Below, one piece after another: positions 22,601-37,600 of a stretch of 64,000 bases of DNA. How positions within the stretch are numbered: position 1 is the stretch's first letter; each line of letters begins with the position of its first letter. The notes beneath the pieces were generated by a model. That model ran no database searches. It saw only the letters and a list, made by a program, of their open reading frames with translations, and was not told the origin of the DNA. This stretch comes from Patiria miniata (taxonomy: Eukaryota; Echinodermata; Asteroidea; Valvatida; Asterinidae), in assembly GCF_015706575.1 (NCBI RefSeq), contig NW_024037048.1, positions 10,061,512 to 10,125,511 on the forward strand. The letters are read 5' to 3'. Made by a program: the position numbers and the translations under genes.

Positions 22601-25600
22601 ACAAGTGGCTATTATTTCCCCAAGGAATAGAGGGGGAAGCTACCCATTGCTGTAGGTAGATGTACATTGTAGTAAGCTCAAACACTGTGTAATTACATGA
22701 GTCAATAGTCGGCACGTGTTCGCAGTCGTCTTTCAGTAACTACCAGGGCATGCAGGGTGAAGTTATGAAGGACGCTATTTATTGAAAAGCGAGTACCGTA
22801 GCACCAGCAGCTTAAAATCGCTATACTGAGTGATTGCTATTATGAACAATTTCTGTGGATCCCGCGATGTTTGTTATAGCAGCGTTCCACTGTACTTGTA
22901 GTACCTTCAGCACAAAATAAGTCTGAGGTCTTACAGCCATTTTTTTTGAGATACAGCCCATAATATATTGAACAGGGAAAAATTTTACATGTAGATGCAG
23001 GCATTTGAAGCTAGAACAATGAATATATCTCACATTTAACCCTTACTCTCTGAGGGTAGTTTACTGCATGTCAGTTGGTTATGCCAATGCCCTCCAGCTG
23101 CAGTTTATTGGCAGATAGTTTGTCTTAACAGTGAAGGCTCCAATTGGCAGGAGTTGGAGGCCCTGGAGGGTGCCTGATACTGACCAGCTGGGGGCACTCA
23201 CTTTGTTATCAGAGGACTCTCATTGTTCTCTGTGGCATGTATTGGAGTGCCTGTCCAGTTACCCTTGAAATGACATGGCAGATATTGGAGGGCCATGCAA
23301 AAAACATAGGAGATTTTCTTGAGGCACATATTGGCACATATTGGCATGCGTTGGAGGGTCTAGTAGGGTAAGGGTTATTGAAGTTAATTTCCCTAAGGAA
23401 TTCAATTGGGAAACTGTAACAACAAGTTTCTCGAATTGTTTTAATTTTCCGAGGCCCGAGAGTTGGGAACCAAAAATACCTATAACTCCATCAGATTTTG
23501 TCTGATTCCCATATTCTTCACATCATTAGAAAGCTTACTCAATGTTCTTTTCAATGAACCCAAAATCCCAGTTTTCAAACATTGGTCCGAGCGCAGGAGG
23601 GCCACAATTTTCCATTGATTAGTCTGTGTTGTCGTTCCGAAGACTGCAATAATTTATCTTTTGGCGTTGTGGCACGTGTTTCAGTTGTCCAACTCTTCAC
23701 GTACTTCATTCAAATCTTTGGACCGACAGTCTGAAATGACTATAGCTCCATGCGCAGACAACAGAGGGCGCTTTTACCACTGTTACAGTAGACGGAACAC
23801 ACTGTGTGCGCGTGTACTGGTGTTTATGGTGTAAATTGAGGACACACACGTGCAACATCATCGATGAATCGAGGACAGGAACCAAATCGAGGACAACCTT
23901 GATTAGAAAACGTGTACAAAACCAATGAGAGCTGTTGCAAAAAGTTAGAGTAAAAACAGAGGAAAAGGGAAGAGGAACAATAGAAAATCCTTGTTAACAC
24001 CATTAAAAACAAACCTGCTAGTTCGCACACAGTTTACTATTATTATTATTAATCATTTCTGGTAATGAAACCAAGGATTCCTCAAAAGCGCCCTAGGCAC
24101 TGTAGCTCACAAGCCTAAAGAAACCTGTGGAGAGAAGACAATGAGAAGAAATTACAGCTTTAGAGGTGGGAGGAAAAGCCCAGAGGAATATTCTGGGGAA
24201 AACCCACGGAATCAGGCAGGGACTGAAAACCCAATCCACATATTGGCCCAGGCGGGATTCGAACCCGGGTCACAGCGGTGGAAGGCGAGGAAAGAACCAC
24301 CACGCCAACCTGACTCCCCAACGCCAACCTGACTCCCCAAATTGACCTGAGATACCGCAAAGTATGCCCGACTACTTGTTTTCTGAACGTGCACAAAACC
24401 ATAGCATCTTTCGAAACCATCGGACGTCGTTGGCGATGCATTCAAACGTCCCTGTCTCCCCAACTCTCCCTTTCTTACCGTTGAGGGCGTACTTATTCAC
24501 GATAGCCATGTTCTCTCCTTGTAGCCTTGAGGCAACGAAATCAAGACTCTGCCGTCTTCAGACCCATCAAGCAAGAAGAGGAGGTAGACCTAGACATGTA
24601 CCTGGATCAACTAGACGGTGAAATCAAGGAGATGTGCTCCATCTTACAGAGCCAGAGGTCAGAGTTCATCCTCATATTCAAACGAACATAAGGCCAAAAA
24701 AAAAAATAAGTCGGTCTCTGGTCAGCGCGCGCGTCGATTTTAATCATGCGCGTCGATCTTTTTTTTTTCTCCAAAATGTTCCGCGGTAGCTCCAACAGCG
24801 CCCTCTATTGCCGCACCTCCTCAATTTGTTTTACCAAAGAGCACCAAGGAATGGGAAATTGCACCAAGGCAAATGATCGAGAGCACCAAGGCAAATTATG
24901 GAGGACACCAATGTACATGAGGACACCAAAAAAGCAAAATAGTACCCCACCTTGTCTGTACAATCCAAGCTTGAAAAAAAAAAAAAAAAATTCCGGAACT
25001 TTGGTCTGACCAGAGACCGAATATTTTTTTGGGGGGCCTAATATCAACAACCATGTTTCCATGGGTACAATCTTGCTGCTCCATGTTGTTTCCCATAATG
25101 CCTTGCGTGATTTTAACCCCTGGATTTGTCTAATATAAATTAAGATTGCAGTGGATGAATATGGCGCGCACGCCATCTTTAATATGTTGAAAGTTGTGTT
25201 TTTGAAGAATCAATCCTTTCAAACATAAAGTTTTTTAGTAAGGATTTTATTAAATGTACGTAGTACCTCTTTCATCCCTTTACAACCGAAGATACAGGAT
25301 TTTTAGGGGTGAAAAACGAGGCTGCCATTATCCATATCATACAGGCATCGCGCAGCTTGAAGAGAAAAAAGATTTTTTTTTACGTGACGTGACGTGCAAA
25401 GTTCGCGAGCGCATTAGGGGCGTGCAGTCTCCAAAATGCGCGCGCAGTACGCTCTGAAGAGCAAGTCGGTGTCGTTTATGTGTTCATCAGGCCAGGGGTT
25501 AGTGAAGGAACGCGAACGTGCCCATGGAGTCGAGGCGGATATATCAAGGCATATGGGTCATTCCATATGGGTTGGGACAAAGTGCATTTAACATCCATAT

Positions 25601-28600
25601 ATGTGACCTGTTCTGTCAAAAGCAGACGCTTCTGGGCAGAGGTTGAAATGAAGATAAGGCCAAAAAACGCTGTGGGGCGATTTTTTTCGATTCTCAAATG
25701 TTTGCATATTTGTAATCCTGAACATGTCTAAAATATACTATAAACGTTTGAAACCCTAATTTGAGCTCTAAATATAGTATTTTTGATGATTTGTTAAGGC
25801 GTATCAGTTAAAGATATTACTGTTTTGTGACGTTCGTGGCCATTTTCTCCGTTTTCTACTTTTCGACACAATGAACTTCAAAATAGCATAACTCTGCCCA
25901 GGAATGACTGGTTTCAAAAATTGAACCACCTATTAAAAGGAAACAGAACATATTTTAACAATATGCAAAAATCTCATTTTTGACCTTATGCCCAGAAGAG
26001 TCTGATTTTGACAGAACAGGTCACATATTTGGTGATATTATTAACAGTATCAATGCATTCTAAACAATTGCTCAAAATAATATTTTTCTTACGGTGTTTC
26101 AATACTTGAGTTTGAAATTTGGTGCTGTTGTCCAATGGTAATACAGTGTTCGACTCGTGTGCCGTGGTACATGGGTTCGAATCCTTACCATGGGAACATG
26201 GTGCTTGTGCTCTTGAGCAAGGCACTTTACCATCATTGCTTCGTCCTTATTCGGATGGGAGGTAAAGCCGTATATCCTACAAATTTTGTTCTGAAAAAAA
26301 TTAGAATTTTTAATCACAGTTTTGTAGAGATAAATTCTGGTAATTCATGTTCTCAGTAATTTTTGAATTGTCTTTACAATACAGGGATTCAGATATTGAG
26401 ACCCAATGTGAGACGATGGAGAACCTGTGTAGCGTTATATTAGAAATGGTAAGTGCCAATCATATCAGGCGAAATCTCGTCCCAAGGTGACCTTTGCTAA
26501 TCTGACCTTTGGCATACGACCCAAGGCATTTAGAGAAATCTGTCTTTTTTTTAATGTTCCAACAAGAATGCCTTTCGCTAATTTGTGTCTCGCCTGAACT
26601 TTGTTCAAGAAAGAGATTATGCATCACTATGTCTGTACATAATGTACAAATGTATGTAGTATGTTTGTTCTATTTTGGTTAAACTTTCGTAAAATTGGTC
26701 TCATTTAAAAAGTTCAAGTCCAATTGGAACCCAACTCGGGTCATAGACACAACATGCTAACCTTCATATGATAACATGCCAAGGTCAAAGGTCATCTGAG
26801 GTCAAGTTGTAAAATAGGCTGAAAATGTCAAATTGGTCTCATTTGAAAAGTTGGAGTCCAATTGGAACCAAACTTGAATCATAGATGCAACATAGCAACC
26901 TTCATATGCTTATGATGTCAAAGGTCACACATCAAGGTCAAAGGTCATCTGAGGTCAAGTTGTAAAATAGGCTGAAAATGTTAAATGGGTTTCATTTGAA
27001 AAGTTCAAGTCCAATTGGAACCAAACTTGAATCATAGATGCAACATGGGAACCTTCATATGATAATGATGTCAAAGGTCACATACCAAGGTCAAAGGTCA
27101 TCTGAGATCAAGTTGTAAAATAGGCTGAAATGTAAAATTGGTCTCATTTGAAAAGTTGAAGTCCAATTGGAACCAAACTTGGGTCATAGCTGCAACATGG
27201 AAACCTTCATATGATAATGATGTCAAAGGTCACTACCAAGGTTAAAGGTCATCTGAGGTCAAGTTGTAAAATAGACTGAACATGTAAAACACATGCAACT
27301 GACTTGTAACTAGAAGTAAGACAAGCTATATTTGTAGAATTAAGATGTGTTTCCCCAGCATTGGAATTGCCTGGTAAACGACAGGGTTAGTCTAAAAGAA
27401 AAAGAAACCCAAATTGCAACTCCTATTTTTAAAAGAAATTCTGCATGTAGTGGGTTCAAGATTTAGGATATGAAAGCCCAATTAATAAGCATTCTTTTAT
27501 TACAAGAATCATTCAGAACATCAGAACACCCTAATTACCATGATAACTGGCACTTATAACAGTTTTTTAACTGCATCCAATGTTAAAAAAGCATGCTTTA
27601 TAATGTCAAAAGTTTTTAGGTTAAAGAGTTTATATTCTTGCCCTGCCTTCTACTTGGCTACCCCAGAGATTTATGGGAATATTTTGATGTCATTTTCAGG
27701 ATACGACATGGTTTCATATCGCTGAAATATCACTAACCAATAATGTGATCCGTGGACAAGGTTAAAAAAATGGTGTTTGTGTTCAAAATTCCTTAACTGG
27801 AAAAGTACAGGGGCGATTTAAATGATTCTTTCACTAAAAGAAAGCTTAATAATTGGGCTTTGATATCCTAGATCTGGAATGCGCTACCTGCAGAACTTCT
27901 TTTAAAAAAAATAGAGGGTTTCCTTTTTTTTTACTCACACTGTATTTCTGAACTAATCCTGATGGATTGCGTTTTGTTGTTGTATTTCAGGATGATTTTG
28001 ACAGCGACATAGCGGGGCCTTTAGCCACGTTCCTCTGTAGTTTGTACAAACGTGACATCACGGGTGAAACATTGCCGGATGAAATCACAGATGAGTAAGT
28101 TGTACTTGGGGGGGGGAGGGGGGCTAATCATCCTTACTTGCAGCAGAACCTGTAAATCATATTCAATTCAGCCCTTAGCTGCAAGTCATGATTGATTCAA
28201 TAAACCATTTAATGAATGAGTGAATGAAAAGCAGAATTGCGAAGGACGCGGAGCTACAACATGGTTGAGCCGATCGAAAGGTGCCTTAGTCACTGCCGGT
28301 CCGAAAGAAACAATTGGGCTAGCAGTAGCAGTCGGGCTACTCGAAAGCCAGGATTGCTGCGGTTACGGGCTGGTTATTGTGTGTAGTCTGATCACAGTGG
28401 CAGCGTGCGCACAGTATCCAAACGTTGGGCAGAAATGACTCACGTAAAAAGTTTCATAATCTTTTTTACACTTGTTTCAACGGTGGTTTCTTTTGGATTG
28501 GCCGAACAAAACTTGAGGGGGGTATTCATGTACATTCTCTTGACTTCAAAATAAGCGGGGATTCCAGTTATCTGACTTTGATCTCGTGGTGCGATTTGTG

Positions 28601-31600
28601 GCAATTTCTGACCACTTTGACCAATCTTTTTTGGAGGAAAAGATGGTGGTGTATGCAGTGCCTGCCTTTAAAGCGACGTCACTAAAAAAAAAAAATTTGA
28701 TTCGCCCTTGTTTCTACTGTAGTTTTCTGTAGTTTTAACACTTTCATTTTTGCCAGATCTTTGTTACGAAAAGTCTTCTTTTTTTTATCTCTACAGAACA
28801 ATGGAAGATTCACTTGGTAAACCCATCTGTGTAATATTCAGGCAAGTACAGATGACAATTTTCGGTCATTGAACCGTTCGCTGTCAATTTTGTTCGCCAC
28901 TTTTTTAATGCAAATAATCCCAACACAGGTAATTAAATTCAACGAAAGTATTTTCTGATGAAAGCAGAGGGCGTGGAACTGAAGGTGTTTTTTTTAAGAA
29001 TTGGATTAAGTTTTGCAGATTTCATAATGCCGGATGTATTTTGTCTGGTCTTGCGGTGGGTGGCCACATTATCGGTCCCAATTAAAGACAGGGGTGTAAT
29101 TGACGGCGCGAGACAGCTGACAGGAATGATCCGATTATTGAGAGGGTCGGGACGCGAAGAGGATTTGACGCCTTAAAATGAGACATGGAAGGAGGAGGGG
29201 AGGGAAGGGGGTTGGAAAAAGGAAACAATTGATTTGAAGTCACATTTTGGTGTCTATTGTGGTTTTCTGTTTTGAACATGATACAGGAAATGTTAGGAAG
29301 TGCAAGTTTATTTTCTTCAATTTCTAAAAACAAAGGACTGTTATAAGATTTGAGGCTTTGCATGGTGGAGTATCGGTATCGTTTCGGTTTGCGGTAACAC
29401 CATGTGGTAAATAACTACTGCTTAGAAGATATTTAGTTCTGAAAAGAACTTGTCCTGCTTTTTATCAACTTTCCCTAAGTAGTTTTTGTTCTGATAAGAA
29501 CAGTCCTGCTTTAAGTTCTAAACCAAAAAGACAAGTTCTTTTGGAACTTAAAGCAGGACTGTTCTTATCAGAACAAAAACTACTTAGCAAAAGTTGATAA
29601 TAAGCAGGACAAGTTCTTTTCAGAACTAAATATCTTCTAAGCAGTAGTTATTACCACATGGTGTTACCGCAAACCGAAATGATACCAAAGGACTGTTGTA
29701 GAGCGATGTGGTCCAATGGTTACGGTGTTTAACTCATGTGCCGTGGTACGTGGGTTCGAACCTTGACAGGGAACATGGTGCTAGTGTTCTTGGGCAAGAC
29801 ACTTGACCACAATTGCCTTTTTTCACCCACGAGTATATATTCACCATCGCCGAGCATATCTCTGTGGTGGCTAAGATGCTGTACTTGTAGTCAGGTGGTC
29901 CATGGTACGAGTCCCACCTATTCACCGCTCGCCATGTTGTTCTTTCGACAGGAATCTGAGCGCAGACGCTGAGCAGGATTCGTGTCCGTTACAGCTCCTA
30001 ACGTTAGTCTGCATGATGTACGAGAAACAAATCCAGATCGGCTATAACCTACTCTATTTCTTACATGCAAGGTAATTATTTATTCTCTAGAATTTTTGTT
30101 TTTGCTAGTCAAGAAACGGTAATCCTGTGCTTAGGCGGTATTAAACCCTATGTCTAAGACTGGTTGGAGTCTGGAATGCTGATAATTACCCGAGACGAAT
30201 ATTCCCATTTATAAATACCATTTCGGTCAAAATATCAAAACTTTTCAGTCCAAAAGTCAAAAAAAGTCAAAATAAAAAAAAAAATCAATGATGTTCAACA
30301 ATTTTACTGTTTTGTTTTTTTGAAACACCCCTCTATATAATGGAGTGTCCAGCTCGCGAAGAAGAGGTAAACAACTCCTTTTATGGAGATTGGCGCGTGC
30401 GTCGTGCGTACTGCATGATGTCGCGCAGAATGCGCCTGGGGCATTGCGTTGTGAATTTAGGACTATGCAATACTGACTCACTGGTAGTATTGCGCATGCC
30501 TACGTGAGGATTGTGAACGTTCAACCAATAAAACGGTAAAGGCACTGGATTTCATATGAGTCCAAATTTCATGTGACGCTGGAAAAGTGTTTAAGACCAG
30601 CTGGCCATGTCTTTATCATCCGTTTAAGACCGACAACGTGATGGGTTGTCGACCAATAGGAATGGGTAAACTGTCTTATTTATGAATGGGCATTAAAAAC
30701 CTGTCAATGAATTAGATACATTTTTTTCGTAACACCAGCAGCAGCAAACAGGGAGAAAGGCGGCTACATATGTACGAAGAAGTCTGCAGAAACACCGGCA
30801 TCGGTGACCTCACGTCCTGTCTAGTCCGAGACTTCAAGGTAAGATTACTCAAGCATTTAACCCTGACCTCAGTGACACACTACGAAGTGCAGCAGCATCG
30901 TGGTCTGTGGGTAATTCTGCAGGTTGTGGGTTCGAGTCCAGCCTGGGGTTATGGTGCATGTGCCCTTGGGCAAGGCACTTTGTCACTCATTGCCTCTCCC
31001 CACCTAGGAGTAAATGGGTACCTGTGAGTGCAGAGATGGTTGTTGTGATTGATTTTAGCTGCTTTGCGCCGAAATGGCAGCATCGAGCTGTATACTCCCC
31101 AGGGAGCCGAGATGGTCTTTGGAATGTTTCATCGGCCCAATGAGCAGGGTATTAATGATGTAGCGCCTTGAACACCAATACTGGTGGATACGTGCCACCG
31201 GCGGCGGAATGATTTTGAAAGTGGGGGGGCCAGTTGCGATCCAGGGTAATTTGGTTGGAGGACTACTGCGAGCGCGCAGTGCGAAGCCCTTACGGCGTGG
31301 GGTTCGGGGCCCGCTTAAGGGCCCCGAAAATTTTTTGATTCCAGATGCTTTGCGGTGCAATCTGAGGCGATGCCTGGTCACTTTCCCCTGTTTTTTTTAG
31401 CAGAAGTTTTAGAATTATAAGAAGAATTTTTTTTCCAAATACATTACTCCTGCTCTTATAAACTACTGCGAGCGCGCAGTGCGAAGCCCCTACGGTGTAG
31501 GGTCCGGGGCCCGCTTAAGGGCCCCGGAAAAATTTTGATTCCAGATGCTCTATGGTGCAATCTGAGGCGATGCTTGGTCACTTTCCCCTGATTTTTTTTG

Positions 31601-34600
31601 AACAGAAGTATTTATAAGAAGAAAGTTTGTTTTGTTTCAAATACATACTCCTGCTCTTGTAAAGTTTCTTCTGTTTTCAAATTTAGAACATGTATTTAAT
31701 GTATAAATTGTTCCAAGATTGATGCTTTCTGATGTTTAACATTTTGAACAGTTCCTAAATGTCTTTATCAAAAGTTAAAATTTAGTATTAAGTGCGAGAA
31801 CAAATTGCATTCATTTCATATGCATGTTACTATTCATTTAATTCAAGTTTGAATTCAGCGTAATTTAACCAATCTAAGACTAAAACAGGGAGTAATTAGC
31901 CTACATGTACATTGCACTCAACCCTCTGCCCAGTACCATTTAGGGACGGGGTTCCTGTACCCTACAGTTGCAAGCAGTGGATAATTGACAATTAACTCTA
32001 TGCAGCTAGAGTAGTACACAAGATTTTCTTTTGTTGGTGTTTGGCCGAGTGTACATAACCAGACTACTATGTATGGTTGTATTTTTTTTTTGTGACCCGA
32101 TAAAAGTTGGGGGGGGGGGCCATGCCCCCCCAGTGGAAAAAGTGGGGGGGGGGGCCAATGACCCCCCTGGCCCCCCTGTTCCGCTGCCGGTGATACGTGC
32201 GCTTTATAAATACTCATATTATTATTATTTAAGTTGGTTTATCACACTCATAGGGAAAACATACGCATATATGGCTCATTTTATAAATTTGGGGTCCACT
32301 TTTTTTTCTGTCCCTGTTACATCTGACGTATGTGATTTTATAATTCTGATGCACTCCTTAATGCAGTCGTCCTCCAAGAGTGATTATGAATAGCCAACTA
32401 CCTACCCAACAAAAAAAAAATATGTGAAGTCATTCTTAATGATACATGAATGGCAAACAACAAAGTATTGACAGGAACAAATTGTCGCATTTTGGACGCA
32501 AAATTTTCTGGATGACCACCCATATCACATCTTAAAAAAAATAATGTTCAATTGTGTCTTTTTTGACAAACAGGCTTGTGCTGAAGAAGATGTTAGATTG
32601 ATGTGTTATCTTGTTTCCCCGGTCTACACAATGGTAAGTCTTGTCAGACCCCTCCCCCCCCCCCCCCCACCCCAAGCCCCGGAAACAATCAAACTCTCTA
32701 ACAGCGGATTTAGTGTCTGATAACGGCCAGCGTGTTGATAACCAATTGATCTGTGATGTACAGGCCAACTTAGTTTTAGTATCCACGCGGGGACAAAAAT
32801 GGGCACTACATGTTCGTTGTAGTTGGCCAATCAGGCGACAGGAAAGCTGCATCATCAAGCACATAGCAACCAATCAGATTTCAGAATCACAGAAGATGTT
32901 GCCTCCCCTCATATACACGTGTGATATAAGGACAGGTCCCCAGTCTACCCAAAGCCATATATTCCCTTCGGTGAAACAAAAATTTGAATTTTCTCAGTAA
33001 AATCTAGAATTGAAGTGAATGCTGTAAAAGACAGCAAGATTATTTAGTCTGTTTCTTGCATTCTTACATTTCTTCCAAATTTTGACATTGAAGTTTTTGA
33101 TCCTTTTTCTTTTTCTTCTTGTCAGTTTTGTGATGCAACTACGGAGAGTACCGATTTACTACACACGATAGTTTCATGCGTGGACTCGGCTCAGGTAATT
33201 AGTCTCCTGCAATTACTTGTCCGATGTAGACTTAGAAATTCTGACTTTCTTGTTTCCACATCTCAAAATCTACCTTTGTTTGAAATAGACTCATTTGGCA
33301 AACAACATGAGCTGGAAGCACGCTTAAATGCATGTCGGATGCGCTCTTCAAGTTGTGGCTAGCACGTGTTTAGTGCGCACATAGTTGCATGGGTGGCCAG
33401 TGCGTAAAGCACTTGCCTCTTGCCACTGTGGCCCGGGTTCGATTCCCTGCTCAGACGATATGTGAGTAGAGTTGTGCGTTGGTTCTCTCCTGTGCCACGA
33501 GGGTTTTTCTCCGGGCCCTCCGGTTTTTCTCCCTCCAGAAAAATCAAACACTTTCGATCTCAGGCTGTGCTCCGTGGTCAGACATGGGTCGCATGGCGGC
33601 TGCTTAAGACGCCTTTACATGCCTTTGTCCCGACCACGTTGTAGCCGCGTCCTTCGCAATTCAGCTTCTCAGCTGCGAGTGATTAGCCCCAAATCATTAT
33701 TGTACCACTGCGCGAATACCAGCTGCGTACAAACGTGGTTCCGTTTCAGTGACGGCTGCTGCTTGAGGTCCCCAAATGAGTCTATAACTTTATTTAATTC
33801 TCTCGGTTCTTAAAAGTTCTGTTGTTTTTATTCTACCTTGATTACTTTGGATCTTGAGTTTTGTCTTGACCTTTTTCTTCTCATCGCAGTTGCAAGATCT
33901 GATCTGTGATGTCATGCAAGGCAACCTCATGATGTTCAAGAAGGAAAACATCGCAAAAGTCTTAGGTAAAACAAAATCTGAAAAAAAATCTGCTTGTTTC
34001 GAGTTGGTATACTTTCATTCTTTTTGTAACCTTTGCTCACACAGAAAATTCAGAAAATCCAACAGATTTGTTACTGACATCACAAACTGGCACCTGGTGG
34101 CCCCTGAGTTTATTTCTAGAGGGGGCAAAGCACATTTTCCCCTGAAATCCCTGTACTTTTCCAGCATATTCTCGATTTATCATTTTTCAAGGGTGGGCAG
34201 GGACATTTGCCCCTCCCACCCCATTAAATTAACAGCAATATGACTTTTTTGTATTCCTTTTTTTCCTCATTTTTTTTTCTTCTGCTTTTCCAAGGGCGGG
34301 AGCAATCCCCCCGCCCCCCCCCTTGCCCCCTCCTCCCCCCCTCGCGATGCCCATTGTACCATTAGCAACGAGTCATTTTGGTTTTCATGAAGTGACATAG
34401 AAGTCAAGAGTCGTTTCTTTTGTTTTCACAAACTGAAACTGTCGTAATTATTGGTTTTCCAATTAACTAAGCATCTGTTAAAGTCAAGATTGCATTTCAC
34501 AAGTTAAAGGTATAGTCCATCATTTGTAATTTGTGCATTTTGTTCATTTGAAGCAACAAATGTGCTCAAAATCTAAAGAAGGGTGCTGAACAACTAACCT

Positions 34601-37600
34601 GATGAAGTTTCAGCTCAGCTTCAGCTGTATATTTTGAGAAAAACAACATTCTAGGATCTCGATTTCAAATCAAAAGTTGCTGAATCATGTTTTGAATTGG
34701 GCCATGAATTCAGCATCCGAGACACGTTCTCACTGAGCCGATTGCAGCTACGCGATGTCGCGCACCGATCCGAAGAATTATAGCAACCGCGTGTGCGTTT
34801 GCGTCGTGTCAACGCTTGCACGCACTTCGCCGAATAAAAAAAACGAACTAACGGAAATTTCCAACGGTGCTTCTTAAGACGCACTGTTGGAAAGGCCTTC
34901 TTTCGTTGATTTCTTCAAACTGACAGCTTGCCAGAAAGAATAATTTCACAGGGAGTTTAGTCCCCTTACTATCTTTCAACCAAGTATGTTTCTCAACAAT
35001 AATTACGCCAGTTACTTTGGGGATAGCTGCAAATGATGGACTCTGGCTTTAACAGGTTTTTACGTTAAATGATCCTATTTCCCACAAGTACATGGATGGA
35101 GTGAACTCATTTTTTTATTTAATTTTCAGAAGCGACGTTAGAGTGGGAAACGTTTGAGCAGTACTGTGTGTGGCAGATTCTCCTAGCGCACGATCTTGAC
35201 GTGGATCAATTCGTGGCGGTCATTCCAAAACTCACATACAAAGGTTTGTTTTAAATTTTTCTGTCTTAATCCTTATAGGCCCAGTGAGGGCCCTCGAGCT
35301 GAGGTAATAATATCGTACCGCGCCATGACATCCTGATTTGCAAATAGGGGGCCTAATTAAGGGACAAAGAAGCGACGAAGAAGCGACCAGAAACTGGAAA
35401 GCGCCCAGAAAGCAACCAGTACAAAACCAAAATGGCACTTCTTACACAGCTAAATCAAAGTGATCCTTACTCAACAGACCGTGAAGGCAAATATCAGTTC
35501 AGTTTGTGGCCTCAAACAACTAGAGTTCTCCCAAAATGAAGTGATTTCTTACAATAATTCTTCACAAACTATTAACAAGTGACATGTCTCGTTTCACTTC
35601 CGTCCGTTGCCTGGTTACTGAAAACAGCGCCCTCCATCGGCACTTGCAAAAATGTAAACAAACGTTCATTCATAAATTTTTCTGTCCAAAACAGCGGCCA
35701 TCACCCAACCCGGTCAATACCACGCAGTGAAGACCAGGTCATCACGCTGTTATTCCCCTAATTAATATAAAAGTGATTTCTTAATAATAATGGGCATTGC
35801 ACATTTGCCTCAATTTGTTATGGGAATCTTATTAGGGCAGTGATATATTTCTTCTTGTCCATTAAATTGAATTTTGAGTATTTTCAATACGCTACAATAT
35901 AGAAATTATGATTTTTTATTCTACAGAACACCCTGAAGCCATGGCGAGCTTACTTCTCATGTTGAAACTAGAAAGGTCAGTGAAGATTTCTTGAAAAATA
36001 AAAGCATTTGTAGCTGTCTACCACAGCAGCAATTTTTCAGCAAAGAATTTTGACTCAGGGCTTCAGAAGTTGTCTAGCTACCAGAAACTTGCTACGAATT
36101 TGGGACACATTCAAATCGTTGGAAGGGTCCTGTAAGGCAACCTTGTCCCCAGTGCTTCTATATTTTCAACCTTGTTTCCAATAGTAAGCCCTGGATAGGA
36201 AACTTTCTTCCTGTATCCTGATTCGATACCGTGCATATACCTTATATCGTGCACTTGATGTTGTTTTTCCAATGTGCATTACATGTTTTCATGATCATTG
36301 CAATAATAACGTCCACGCCTGCTCAAAAATACTCCTTTCCTTTCCAATTTGCTCATATTAATATGAAATGTGATACTGCATATTGGCGGGATAAGATTGT
36401 ACCATTTTAACTTTGAAAACAATCGTGTTTTTGTAACTCACGGCACAACAAATTGATGTGGGTTTTACCCCAGATACTGCATGTAGAAACAAACGCTGAT
36501 GTAACGCACATGCAGGCACTAGCCTATTCCTCATTTGCATACGTGTTCAAAATGTTTGCACATGCAAATGATCCAATACCAGGGTGAGAGAGCAGGTAGT
36601 GGTGGGTGCGTACTGATTGACACCCTGGGGACGAGGTTGCTTAATCAAGGTTTTAGGGTGTGGCTGTCGAGACTGGGTGTGGCATATCGGGCGGGGCATA
36701 ATGGGCAGGCTCCGATCTTTGTCCCGTGGGCATATTTGAGTCTAATTGAGCCATCGATCATCTACCTCATATTGCGTCTCACGTCATGTCACACACAACT
36801 TTTGTCCGTCGTTATGATGTAAAGCAGTTCTTCGTCTTTTGTGCATGCTTAATGTATGAATGATTTTTTTTCAGAAAAAAAGTGCTCAAATTTGTGTTCA
36901 AAGGGAACATACAACATTTGCAAACATCAAAATACAAAACTACCAGATTATTATGAAATACCTTACTGGACGAATCCTGTAAAATCGTGGCATCTGGTGT
37001 GTTGTCATATTCAAGAAAAGTGGTATTTTTGTATTAACTTCAACGCTGGTCGGCCGACCAGCGTTGGAAAAAACTGGCTTTTTTCAAATACTGCCCCCAG
37101 TATACCATATTTAGTTAGTCAGCATTTTGTTTTTCATCGATTACATACCTACATGTACAAACGGGTACAAGCTAGCTAGACTGGTTCCCTGACCTTACAA
37201 TTCCCCGACGTCTATCAATTGCTCCGTTCATCATAAGTGGGGTCAGGGAACCAGACCACAGAAACATTATTGTTTTCTTGGTTTTTCTACGAACACAAAA
37301 CTTCCAAGAAGTCAGTGTTACAATATTTCCTTTGCAATAATAACTCCCAAAATCCATTCATTTTTGAAAATTACAGCAAAAGCAAATGTTGTATAATTAC
37401 CTTTAAAAAAGTGGCAAGAAGTGTTGATGAAATACCAGAAACAAATTAATTTTCCCCTTCCCTTTATGTTGACAACCCTAAAATATACAGTATGTGTTAG
37501 GAGGGTAGTATAAAGAGAACTAATGACAACATACAATCTTATTTTTCTGTATCGAGGTTAAATTTCTCGACAAAAATTGTGGTTTTGTTATGTTTTTATT

